Shown here: in pieces, positions 1-10,359 of the stretch
How the letters are laid out: each line of letters begins with the position of its first letter
Numbering within the stretch: the first letter of the stretch is position 1
NCBI GenBank assembly: GCA_013350335.1
Contig: CM023537.1
Coordinates: forward strand, 50,414,608-50,478,607
Direction of reading: 5' to 3'
Origin: Chimonanthus salicifolius
Taxonomy: Eukaryota; Streptophyta; Magnoliopsida; Laurales; Calycanthaceae
Length of the DNA: 64,000 nucleotides
Notes under the pieces: model-generated
Databases searched by the model: none
What the model was told of the DNA's origin: nothing
The model's input: only the letters and a program-made list of their open reading frames with translations
Position numbers and translations under genes: made by a program

Positions 1-186
1 CAACGCGCCCAGTAGGACTCCGAGTAGGGTTAGCACATGGATTAGTGATAACATGTATACCAAATAATAATAAAGTAAACATATGATGAATGCCATGCCA
101 TGGGTGCCTATGTCATGTGTCTCACCCATCCACCGTATCATCATAAAATATCGTATCCCCCTTGACGGCAAAGCCTTGTCAAGGTG

Positions 187-372
187 TCCCCATGTTTGCT
201 TCTCGGTCGCCCCGACAGAGCATGGCCTCTGGTTATAGCATAAAAGCTATCCCCATGTCTGATTCTCGGTCGCCCCGACGGAGCATGAACTCCGGTTATA
301 GCCCCTCAGGCTATCCCCATGTTTGCTTCTCGGTAGCCCCGACGGAGCATGGACTCCGGTTTCATTATTTTC
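187..372. repeat. Tandem repeat, three copies of about 63 bp
   Basis: The phrase TCCCCATGTTTGCTTCTCGG and its variants start at 187, 250 and 314. Each is followed by TCGCCCCGACGGAGCATG and a CTCCGGTTATAGC-like tail. The copies differ at only a few bases. Reading frames through it are repeat artefacts. Confidence 0.85.
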
Positions 373-954
373 CCGCCCATGCCATGCATGAGATGTAAGT
401 GCATTATGCTATGTAATATATATATAATCCATATAAAATCCATAGCATCTAAGTATAGTCCATAGTCTTAAAAAATATTATCCATAGCATTAAATCATAA
501 TCCATAGTACTTAAACATATAATTCATAATTCGAAATTCCATCATAAGATAAATCATATAATCATCAAATTAAAGAACCATCACATATCCAAGGCTTACA
601 AAAAGGTAGGAATCCTACCGAATACCGCTTAGCGTCCCGTTACGTTTCCGTTCGATAATCCGGTCGCCGATCGCGTACCGTTTGCGACGTCCCGATACCT
701 TATTACATATTTACCGAATTAGTCCATATATTATCCATGATTAAGTCCTTAACTTATTACAACCTTAGGTTCCTAATTACGTTATCCGTTTACCCAAATC
801 AGCCCCTAACTTAGCCTCATTTTCCGTGGTTTAAAACACATCCATAAATCCTATTTTGGCCATTTTAAATATTTCGATTTGCGAGCCTAAAACGCAGCAT
901 CTATCCGTTTCATTTAATCATTCGCAATATATCCAATTTTTATGTCTAACATAC

Positions 955-1353
955 ATAGGGGTCGGCCATGTACCATGGCCGAACCCATGGTTCCTCAAGG
1001 TGGTTAATAATTACCATTTTGCCACTCTCTCTTCTATGGTTAATCATCCATTCATTTATGTACATTTCAAGTCCAAAATTCATTCATACTTAGATCCATT
1101 AGTGATTCATTAATCATGACCTAGCATCATAAAATCAGCCACCTATTTTAATTAATTTTGCAAACATTTTAATCCCATAATTCATTCCATTCTTGGCCCT
1201 AAATATGGCCCACAAAGAGGTCATGGGTTCGGCCATACACCATGGCCGAACCCATGATGCCCATTTTTTTTCAATTTCTTGGGTCCATCTTGCCTTGTCA
1301 ACTATGCCATACGATCGTTTAAAATTAGCCATTAATTAGACTAATTTCCATTC

Positions 1354-1403
<50 letters not shown>

Positions 1404-1985
1404 CCTTAGACCCAAAATTGATCTAAAATTGAATCATGGGTTCGGCCATACACCATGGCCGAACCCATGATGTTTCTTTCTCCATTTTTTCTTGGTCTAT
1501 CTTACCCCCTTTACTCCTATCTCCAATGAAATTAAATCATCCATTTTCATCCCATTTAAACATCACATACCATACTCATAAATCCATTTAAATTTATCAT
1601 TTTTCTCCATTATTTTCCATTCATAAAAATCCCAAAATTTTACCATAGGGTTCGGCTATACACCATGGCCGAACCCATGGTTCATGGCTCACCTTCCTTA
1701 GTGCCATTTAAGACCATGGTTTCACTAATATTGATCCATGGTTTTCTTCATTTAAAAATTCTTTTTTTTTAAATCAATAACACCATTCATTTGGTCCCTT
1801 TAAAAAAAAAAACTTATATCATACACTTGTAAATCCATCTTTCTATCCTTTAAACCCTATTTAAAATCACCTATTTTAATTCACTTGAAAACTAATTATT
1901 ATTACTCATTCTCCAAAATTTTAAACCTTATAATCTTAAAAAAAAAATCATCCATCATTTACCATGGCATGGCTGAACCCTATGG
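955..1985. repeat. Five dispersed palindromes of the CATGGGTTCGGCCAT type
   Basis: Two copies (1222-1256 and 1435-1469) are perfect hairpins with 15-bp arms CATGGGTTCGGCCAT / ATGGCCGAACCCATG around the loop ACACC. Copies at about 961-989 and 1646-1680 carry one or a few changes, and one near 1961-1983 is degenerate. Spacing is roughly 210-310 bp while the intervening DNA is not obviously repeated. All lie within the putative LTR. Confidence 0.8.
1358..1401. repeat. (TA)n microsatellite
   Basis: This is an uninterrupted run of TA dinucleotides of about 44 bp between two of the palindromes. Confidence 0.95.
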
Positions 1986-3305
1986 CCCATCAATCCATTT
2001 AAAATCCAAATTCTCTATGCTTAATAAAGACTTGAAATTCCATTCTTCCATTTCATCCATTTCTTAATCCATTCCTCCATTTTATCCATTTCTTATCCTA
2101 CCATTTGATGGATCTTAGATCCATGGCCCACAACATTTTTGGCCATATTAAATCTAAGAAATAGATTCCATATCCTATATGGAAAACATAAATTCTTATT
2201 TTAAGAAAATCTTACCACCAGACGACTCCTCCGGTCCTTCTTTCCTCTTTGTTCTCCTTAGCCTTCTCTTCTCTTCTTCTCCTTGATGTACGGTCAAGAT
2301 GAGCTTGATCAAATGGTGAGGCTCTCCAAGCTTAGGATCGGCCAAGATTGAGTGGGTTTGCTTGAGAGAGGGAGAGGGGAAGGTGATGAGAAAGGTGGCA
2401 GCTCTTGATCTTCAAATGGTGAATCCAAGGTTTCACCTCTTTTCTTCTCTTGTTCTCTTCTTTTTCTTCTAAGTTTTCTCCTCTTGTGTGGGACGTTTTT
2501 TTTTTTAGAGTGAAAGAGATGGAGATGAGTGAAATGGTTAGGAGAGAATGAGATGGAATCTCATCTTTTGGTTAACTTAGGTCACACTCCACATTAACTC
2601 CTCCCACCAACCAACATGGCATTAATGGGGGTGGTTGGGATAAAACCACCACTTAAGCCCATGGTTTTCAATTTTTTGTTTCTTTAAGAGTGGTTTGTGT
2701 TTGTTGGAGTGGTTTGTGTTTGTTTGGATGGTTTTGACCATTTGATCATTTTAATTTACGTTAATTAACTTAGATCAATTTGATCCTTAGGTTAAGTTAA
2801 TTAATTACTTCCCACTTAATTTAATCTCATTAAATTCTCTCTAAGATCCACCCATGGTTGACTAAGTCAACCATGGTGGTCGGCCCCACTACCCTTGGGT
2901 CCACACGCCACCTCAATTTGGTGAGGTGGAGGTGGGCCCCATTTGGCCATATTACCTTGTTCAATTCATCATCAATTTAGGTGATTTAAATTTTATTAAA
3001 TCTATTCTTCTTATTGGATTACCATTGGGTCCATGGCCCAATTAAATTCCCTCTTATCCACTTACCTTAGGGCTTAGCTACCTTGGCCCATTGGGTTCCA
3101 TACGGCTATTTGACCCAATTGACCACCCTTGACCCAAATTTATCATCATTGACCCATTAAATGAATAAATCAAATCCATGGCCCATTGGACCACACTTGG
3201 GCCATTGTCCCAAAATTTGGTCCATTTGGCATTTTATCACATCAAACTTCAAATTTAAAATAATAAATGCCACTATATATTGATCCAAAAATTCGGGTTA
3301 TTACA

Positions 3306-3926
3306 CTAGATGCTTCATGATCACCCCATTTTACCCATATATAGAGGTTACTCCACCCCATTTTGCGACAAGTCTCTTGGTTGTAAGGCTTTCCATAGAG
3401 AACTCTTGCACATCCTTAGTGGAATCTTGGGAGGGATCCTTTCCAAAGGGAGAATGGCATGAGTGAGGTAGCATTCTCTTAGAGTAAGGTGAGTAAAGAA
3501 ATGTGTGTGGAGACTTGAGAAAAAGAGAGGGACCCTACACTAAAGAGGAGTGACATCAGCAGAAATACGTAAATTTGGAAAATTTTGGGTTGAATTTGTC
3601 AAATATGAGCCAAAATCTTTTGGTCCATATTCGACCAAAAAATTTGTTGGGTGAGTTCTGTAACTGAGATCCCCTATGATGAATACAGGCCCAATGCCTC
3701 TTCAGCCCAAGCAACAACTAGTTATCAACAAAGAGCATAGGACCATACGCCCAACTCAATCCAGATCCGGTCTTTGGACATTGGGAAAGGAAAGGGCGTC
3801 AATCCTCTTGGTCTAAGAGGATCTGACATAGTCACGTCGGACTTTTCTAGCTTCTTCTCTTTTCTTTTGTTTTTTCTATATTTTTTGTGTGTTTTCTTCC
3901 TGAGTTTTGATTTAATCAATGATTTT

Positions 3927-3983
<57 letters not shown>

Positions 3984-4352
3984 GTATAAAGGGGAGGAAA
4001 TCTCTTTGAAATTCCTCGGGGTTTGGTTAGTTCTCCTAAAAAACCTTCGGGTGACCAGAAATAAAGAATACTTAAAAGAATTATTTTAAAATTTGATTAA
4101 ATTATTTAAGTATGATTTTAAAGGTATAAATGTTTGTTGGTCACAAGATTTGGACTTCAATCTAACAGTGTGTATATTTACAAATGCATCCAAATTTAAG
4201 TACGATTTCAATTGACCTAAGGACCCGTAATAATACACGCCAGATAAATCTTATAAATGTCGACTCTTTGATAAAAAAAGAATAATAAATTAAAAAATTT
4301 ACAACAAAACAATAGTCCGCATAAAATTTATCCAAAGTCCAAACATGCCACC
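3306..4352. other. Intergenic, no gene seen; (AT)n microsatellite at about 3929-3977
   Basis: Short ORFs only, none with recognisable protein features. A long alternating AT run begins at 3929. Nothing else is supportable. Confidence 0.8.
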
Positions 4353-4512
4353 CAGGGAAATTAATCTCGGCCTATACGTATCGTATTGGTCAAGATATGT
4401 CAGATTTTAATACCTTGATAAATCGGCCGATATCTCAAGTTTTAATTAAAAAAAAATTAGGTGAGAAATTTCTCGGCTGAAATATCACGTGATACTGAGA
4501 TTTGAACTCTTG
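4353..4512. mobile_element. Degenerate copy of hAT-type MITE family 1
   Basis: It starts CAGGGAAATTAATCTC followed by TACGTATCGTATTGG, which matches the start of the better-preserved copy at 6999-7247. It contains the family hallmark CGGCCGATATCTC. The right end is decayed and no TSD can be assigned. Confidence 0.55.
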
Positions 4513-6624
4513 ATTCTTTTCTACGGGAGTCTTCAAAATTTGGTATGTTTTGGTAAAATAATTTTTAATAATTAAAATAGAGCTAATTTTCTAAAAACTA
4601 AATCATTAACCAAATAGTTTTCTATCACAAGTCTATCTAATCAAGTTCAACTAAAAGGTCAAACCATTTTGAGTCGTAATGTTACTTAAAATTACACGAT
4701 AAACAATTATATATAAAAATAAAATTTAGATTTTAAAAATTGTATACTATAATATCTATAGTGCAAAATGATGTTTTCAGATAAAAAGAGAAGAAAAAAT
4801 AAAAAACATAAAAATTACAACAATTTTTGGACGAATTAAATCCTTGTAAGAGAGTATACCATTTTACATAACCATTCAAGTTACTGTTTAAAAAAAAAAA
4901 AAAAAACATAATCATTCAATTCGAAATGGGTTGAATTGTTTGGTTGGTTTTGATTTTCAAAATATTAAATAGGTCCTTGAAGTCTTTAACAGCCTTAAGC
5001 CACATCTAAACCTGCCGCCATTTTACTGTCCGCTCGCAACTTAGGATGGCCAAGTTGGGCTTTAAGTTCATTTGAGCTGAGGTCCAAACTGCAAATATAG
5101 AGCCCACACTTAAATCAGGCCCATGCATGTCTAGATTATTTGACGAAGCTCTAGCACCGGCCGTCAAGTTGTTAGGTCCTTACTCAACTTAGTCCTAAAT
5201 CAATTACTACTATTAATTTGTAACATTAAGAGATAGTTGCGCATTATCTTTAGGTATAAGTTTTTTATGGGATTTGGTCTTTTGAATAATTTTTTTCCTA
5301 TTATACAAATCATCGTTGTTGTCGCAAATTGTATTACATCTGTCACATTCATTAAGTTTTCAAATTATTATTACATTTCTAAACAACTCATCATGTACAT
5401 AGATAGAAGTATTGGTGGATACGTATTAAATTGGCTGTACAATTCCATATCAGCTGATATGACTGATAATTCGGTCCTATCATATCAGCACATATCTGCT
5501 GATACGACAATATCGGTCTATTCATCTTTTATTTTTGTCAAAAAAAAAAATTTGACAAACTATTTTCTAAATTGAATCTTGCATTGGATATGATTTTAAG
5601 AATATTTAAAAACAAGTTTTTTCAAGTGTGAAAGGTATTTCTCAATTCCAAACTTTTTTCTATTAAAATTTGTCCATTTTGAGTCATTTTCATCGAATGG
5701 AGTTTTTTTTGTGAAAATAATTTTATGAAATAATATTGAGTGCTTATGAAATTGAATGGAGATGTCTTTATGGCTTTATGTGATTGATATACTTTGTAGT
5801 GTGTCTTTGGGATTTTCAAAGTTTTTTGTCAAAATATTCATGAAATCTTCTTGTTGTAAAAAACAGAAGTTAATGAAATAATATACAAATGTTTATGGAA
5901 TTAAACGAAGACCTCTTAATGTAATTTGTATAATTTTTAAGGTGTTTGTGTGATTTTTCTAATATTCTAATATTTTCATGAAATTTAGATTTTTTTTGTG
6001 ATAAAAAAATTATAAACTGTAATAGAAGATATGTCATTACGGGATACCAAAGAACATAAATTTATATTAGGTGTTTCCTCATAGTGATTTTCTATTTTTT
6101 AAAATTCTTAAGTATCTTTCAAAATTTTAAGACATTCTTTATTCATATCGAAATTTTGACTCTCAATGGTCTAATACTCCATAAAATGATATTTTTTAAT
6201 AAAAGTTTGCTCATACTAGGTTTTTCTTGTTCCCCTGTTTTTCTAATTTTTTCTATACCCTTTCTAAAAAAATCAAAAAGAAAATGAGAGAGTCCATATC
6301 GACATTTTATAGCCGACTCGTATTGTTCTTTTTAACCCCTAATAATATAAAATTCCAAATAAATAAACTCAAACTCTAAAAGATTTAAAAGATAAAAGTT
6401 TCAAGTTTTACTACTCAAAATAATAAAATTTATTCCTCAAAATAGAGTAATAAGTTCTCTAGAAGAGAGGAAAAGGTACATGGTTAGCATTGAGAAGTGG
6501 AGAGTGACGAGAATTTATCGATGTTTAAAGTCTAAGTTAGTATGAATGGATAGGATTTAATAATGTGTAGATATTAAGTTTTTTAATTAATCATATTATA
6601 TTATTTAATATCACTTATATAATA
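4513..6624. other. Intergenic AT-rich DNA; traces of a family-1 element near 5405-5530
   Basis: No gene is supported. Between about 5405 and 5530, phrases such as GGATACGTATT, ATATCAGCTGATAT and CAATATCGGTC recall the family-1 MITE, but no ends are recognisable. Small ORFs here have low-complexity, AT-driven translations. Confidence 0.6.
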
Positions 6625-6815
6625 CTCCTTCTATCCCAAATTAGTTGTCCTATATGGATTTTGGAATTGTCCTAAAATAGTTGTCTCATTTATATTGGAA
6701 TAGTATAAAGTATATTTAAAATGGATGAGATCATATGAAGTGCTGACTTTATATAGAAAGTTCCTTAAAAAATACAAATATTTCAAATGATACAACTAAA
6801 ATGGGATGGAGGAAA
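6625..6815. mobile_element. Stowaway-like (Tc1/mariner) MITE, 191 bp
   Basis: The left terminus CTCCTTCTATCCCAAATTAG and the right terminus, which on the other strand reads TTTCCTCCATCCCATTTTAG, form inverted repeats. They are flanked by TA on both sides (6623-6624 and 6816-6817), as expected for Tc1/mariner insertion. The ends resemble the well-known CTCCCTCCGTCCC consensus of plant Stowaway elements. It is non-coding. Confidence 0.85.
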
Positions 6816-6998
6816 TATAAAATATACGTTAGATATCATAGATTCTTGAGTTTAACTTGAACATCCAAGTCAAATTATGCCCCGAGAATATACGGCATAG
6901 GCCCTATCCAAATTTAAATCGGGCTTTACATTTTGAACTTTAACTTACTCTTAAGCACCAATTGAGTAGACTTGGGCCACACCTTTTTCAGGTCAAGT

Positions 6999-7247
6999 CA
7001 GGGGTCTAAATCTCAGTTGATACGTATCGTATTGGCTAGAGAAAAAAATTATTCAGCAGAGATCTCAACCGATATTTATATTTTTAATTTTTTTTTAAAA
7101 CAACCTTTTTATTTTTTTAAATGAATTTTTTCAAAAAAAAAAAAAGCCAGTGAGATTTCCAAAAAAAAAAAATTGAATAGAGAGAAAGAATTTGACCGAT
7201 ATAAAAATTCGGCCGAAATCTCGGTTCGACCGAATTTTAAACCCCTA
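6999..7247. mobile_element. hAT-type MITE family 1, 249 bp, near-perfect 8-bp TSD
   Basis: It begins CAGGGGTCTAAATCTC and ends with TTTTAAACCCCTA, whose complement TAGGGGTTTAAAA makes an imperfect TIR. Flanks are GGTCAAGT (6991-6998) and AGTCAAGT (7248-7255), 7 of 8 bases equal, as expected for hAT insertion. The interior is A/T-rich with CGGCCGAAATCTCGG motifs. No coding capacity. Confidence 0.8.
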
Positions 7248-7622
7248 AGTCAAGTCAAGTCACACAAGTTTGGGCCAACTGAAGTTACAACTCTAAATTT
7301 ATAGATTTAGAAAAGATTTCTAGAAAACATTTACATGTTTCCACACTTTAGAAAGTAGAGAACAAACTTAACTTTTCTACCATTTTTTTTAGAAAATTGG
7401 TTTCTTTGAAAAGGACCGTTCATATAGAAAAATCAATTTTTTTCATATTTATTAGTACACATTTTGATTAATATTTTCACCTTTTAACAAACAAGAAAAA
7501 TAAAAAATAAAATTAGAAAACTATTTCTTTTAGAAGTTACCTTTTAACAAACTAATGTTTATGCAAAGGCCAATTTTCATTGAAAATCCAATCATCACTA
7601 AAATACACAAACAAATCCCACT

Positions 7623-7788
7623 TAACAGTAATCTTCCCACAAATATTTTGTGTAAGTCGACACGGGTTTTATTGTATTATTTATTTTGACTTTCGAATCG
7701 GTTCGCCGAACCCTTCGAAAGACAAAATGGGCAATAGAGTAAACTCGTGTCAGATTATACAAAATGCTCATACTAGGATTATTGCCTA
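7623..7788. repeat. Dispersed repeat family 3 (TTCGAA-rich MITE-like), copy 1
   Basis: The sequence GTCGACACGGGTTTTATTGT, then a TTCGAATCGGTTCGCCGAAC segment and ATGGGCAATAGAGTAAA, aligns by eye with 22305-22522 and, inverted, with about 58965-59110. The ends (AACAGTAATCTTCCC and GGATTATTGCC) look like weak inverted repeats. The superfamily is not determined. Confidence 0.6.
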
Positions 7789-8006
7789 AAAGAAAATTGT
7801 TGGATGAGAGATCGTAACGTTAGATGGTAGCCTACAAGGTGTACATACAATATAACTATATGAATAAGAAATGATTAAAAAATTATTTCCATTCAATTAT
7901 CCTAATTTCATTTACTAACAAAAAAGATAAATTAATACTATATTGAAATTTTTAAAATTCCCTCTCCTTCTCTCAGGCTCTCCATGAAGCTCCATCAACA
8001 ACTTCC

Positions 8007-9818
8007 ATGAAACCTCAGAATCCAATCAACAATCATCCAATCCTTGTTCTCTTAGAAAAATGCAAGAACCCAGAGAAATTCAAACAAATTCATGCTCAAA
8101 TGATCACCACAGGTCTCATCCTCCACACCTTCCCTCTCAGCCGACTGCTACTCTTTTCCTCTCTTCCTCTGTTTTCCTCTTCTCTTGGCTTGTCTTACGC
8201 CTTGTCCATCTTCTTCCACCAAATCTCTCGCCCGACTATCTTCCTCTACAATACCCTCATATCATCCTTCGCTTCCTGCAACCACACCCATCTGGCTTTC
8301 TCTCTCTACTCCCGCATCCTAACCCACCACCCATCATCGTTGCTCAGGCCCAATAGTTTCACTTACCCATCTCTCTTCAAGGCATGTGGATATCTCCCAT
8401 CGGCCCACCATGGCAGGGCCCTCCACGCCCACGTCCTCAAGTTCCTCGGCGCCACATTTGACCACTTTGTTCATGCCTCCCTGCTCAACTTCTATTCAAA
8501 ATGTGGCAAATTGTCGCTTGCTAGGTATCTGTTCGATCAAATTCCTCACCCAGATTTGGCTGCTTGGAACTCTGTTATTTCTGCATATGCTCGTGGAAAC
8601 ACTACTTATGATGATGATTGTGGCGATGATGCTGGCTCACTCGTTGAGGCCTTGCGTCTTTTCAACAACATGCTACTTTCTCAAATAAAGCCCAATGAGA
8701 TCACACTTGTGGCACTGATCGGTGCCTGTGCTGATTTGGGTGCTCTCAGTCAAGGCACTTGGGCCCATGCTTACATGGTGAGACATGATCTTACGTCGAA
8801 CCTCTTCGTAGGGACGGCTCTCATCGACATGTATGCTAAGTGCGGGCGCGTGGATTTGGCTGATCAAGTGTTCAATTCAATACCTGAGAAAGACACCATG
8901 TGCTACAATTCTATGATTCGTGGACTTGCAGTTCATGGACATGGGCAACGTGCAGTTAAGCTTTTCAATAGCATGAAACATGAGGGGGTGGCAGTCGACG
9001 ATGTGACCTTAGTAGTCGTAATGTGCGCGTGTACACATTCTGGGTTGGTTGATGAGGGGCGCCATTGTTTCAACTCTATGAAAGAGGCTCATGGGTTCAA
9101 GCCAAAGATTGAGCATTATGGATGCCTTGTGGACCTTCTTGGCCGAGCTGGGCAGCTCAAGGAGGCAGAAAAAGTGGTAAGAGATATGCCCATGAGGTCT
9201 AATGCAGTTGTGTGGAGGGCTCTGCTGGGTGCATGCAGGATTCATGGTAACATGGAACTGGGTGAGCTTGCCCTCGAACAGTTGATGCAACTAGAGCCAG
9301 AGACAAGTGGAAATTACGTGCTTCTATCAAACATCTATGCAAACATTAACCGTTGGGATGATGTGAAGAGGGTGAGGAAGGTGATGAAAGACAAGGGGAT
9401 TAACAAAATGCCTGGACATAGCTTGATTGAGATGGATGGTGCCATACATGAATTTATAATGGGAGACCGGACACACCCAAGGTCAAGTGAAATATATGCT
9501 GTGCTTGATGAGATGGGTAGGAAATTACGTGCATATGGCCACAAACCCGGCACCCAAGAAGTGTTGTTTGACATAGATGAAGAGGAGAAAGAAGACGCTC
9601 TTCTCTACCATAGTGAAAGGATAGCAATTGCTTTTGCTCTTGTTGCATCTGATTCAAGTTACCCTATCCGAATTATAAAGAATCTTCGTGTATGCAGTGA
9701 CTGCCATGCAAGTACTAAGCTCATTTCTCACATATATGGAAGAGAAATAATAGTGAGAGACCGAATTCGATTCCATCATTTCAGAGATGGTGCATGTTCT
9801 TGTTTAGATTATTGGTAG
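8007..9818 (+). CDS. PLS-class pentatricopeptide repeat protein with E and DYW domains, 603 aa
   Basis: This is a complete intronless gene from ATG to TAG. Helical PPR motifs run from about residue 20 to 430; examples are FLYNTLISSFASCNHTHLAF, GTALIDMYAKCGRVDLADQV and YGCLVDLLGRAGQLKEAEKV. An E-type stretch follows (SGNYVLLSNIYANINRWDDV). The C-terminal DYW cytidine-deaminase-like domain holds the zinc/catalytic signature H535-S-E537, C563-x2-C566 and the terminal C-x-C-LDYW. Proteins of this class are imported into mitochondria or plastids and edit C to U at specific RNA sites. The target organelle and site cannot be read here; the first 60 residues are Ser/Leu-rich, compatible with organelle targeting. 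No intron, frameshift or missing key residue is seen. The length is normal for the family. The upstream 5' flank is CT-rich. Confidence 0.96.
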   Translation: MKPQNPINNHPILVLLEKCKNPEKFKQIHAQMITTGLILHTFPLSRLLLFSSLPLFSSSLGLSYALSIFFHQISRPTIFLYNTLISSFASCNHTHLAFSLYSRILTHHPSSLLRPNSFTYPSLFKACGYLPSAHHGRALHAHVLKFLGATFDHFVHASLLNFYSKCGKLSLARYLFDQIPHPDLAAWNSVISAYARGNTTYDDDCGDDAGSLVEALRLFNNMLLSQIKPNEITLVALIGACADLGALSQGTWAHAYMVRHDLTSNLFVGTALIDMYAKCGRVDLADQVFNSIPEKDTMCYNSMIRGLAVHGHGQRAVKLFNSMKHEGVAVDDVTLVVVMCACTHSGLVDEGRHCFNSMKEAHGFKPKIEHYGCLVDLLGRAGQLKEAEKVVRDMPMRSNAVVWRALLGACRIHGNMELGELALEQLMQLEPETSGNYVLLSNIYANINRWDDVKRVRKVMKDKGINKMPGHSLIEMDGAIHEFIMGDRTHPRSSEIYAVLDEMGRKLRAYGHKPGTQEVLFDIDEEEKEDALLYHSERIAIAFALVASDSSYPIRIIKNLRVCSDCHASTKLISHIYGREIIVRDRIRFHHFRDGACSCLDYW

Positions 9819-10359
9819 ATTCATAACAAGTGTATTGCAATATCAAGTGTCAATTTTTTCTTTTTTCTTCTGTTTTGCCCTTCCGAAGCAGAACGCTCCA
9901 GTTCAATCCTTTAAACCCAATTGTGGGATTAAACACAATGTATCTGCCATCAAACAGTTTGGAATGTGGGAACCGGTGCCTGAGATTGAAAAGTCCATCG
10001 TATTGGCAATAATGCAGACTACACCATGACCATGGTTCAACACTGCAGCTCGCTAATGGATTGATTACATTCCAATTTCAGTCATCTACGGTTTTTCTTC
10101 ATATATACATTTGGTCATCTCAATAGTCAGCTCTACTTGTTTGTGTAGAAATTCAAGTTAGTGCCAGTTGAGCCCGGGGTGGGTTTTGGTGTTAGTAAGT
10201 GTTTGGACATGCACTTATGAGGCAAGTCTCGTCAAAATTTTGAGTGGAGACATCAACAGAGACAATTGTGGGTGATATAAAACGCAATAGGGTCAAGTTC
10301 TTCCATTTCATTCTATTTCTGCTATTCCTTAAACTAAATTTGCCCCAAAGCAGATAAAA
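9819..10359. other. 3' flank of the PPR gene; no further gene
   Basis: T-rich 3'UTR-like sequence follows the stop codon. The remaining ~450 bp show no coding features and run into the gypsy remnant. Confidence 0.7.

Larger units (their letters stand above)
1..3305. mobile_element. Probable long LTR (3' part) of an LTR retrotransposon, cut by the window start
   Basis: There is no coding sequence of note. The stretch is composed of non-coding repeats: a 63-bp tandem repeat, five palindromes, a TA microsatellite and pyrimidine-rich tracts. It stops at 3305 with GGGTTATTACA, an ending of the TG...CA type common in plant gypsy LTRs, and the composition then changes to ordinary AT-rich DNA. The other end and the TSD lie outside the window, so the identity is an inference. 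It could instead be a non-LTR repeat or an unclassified satellite-rich block. No RT, integrase or primer-binding site is visible. Confidence 0.45.

Noticed and set aside
955..1985. Palindromes with regular spacing resembling a CRISPR array
   Set aside because: Spacing is irregular (210-310 bp), repeats are hairpins in LTR-like DNA, and the genome is a plant nuclear one.
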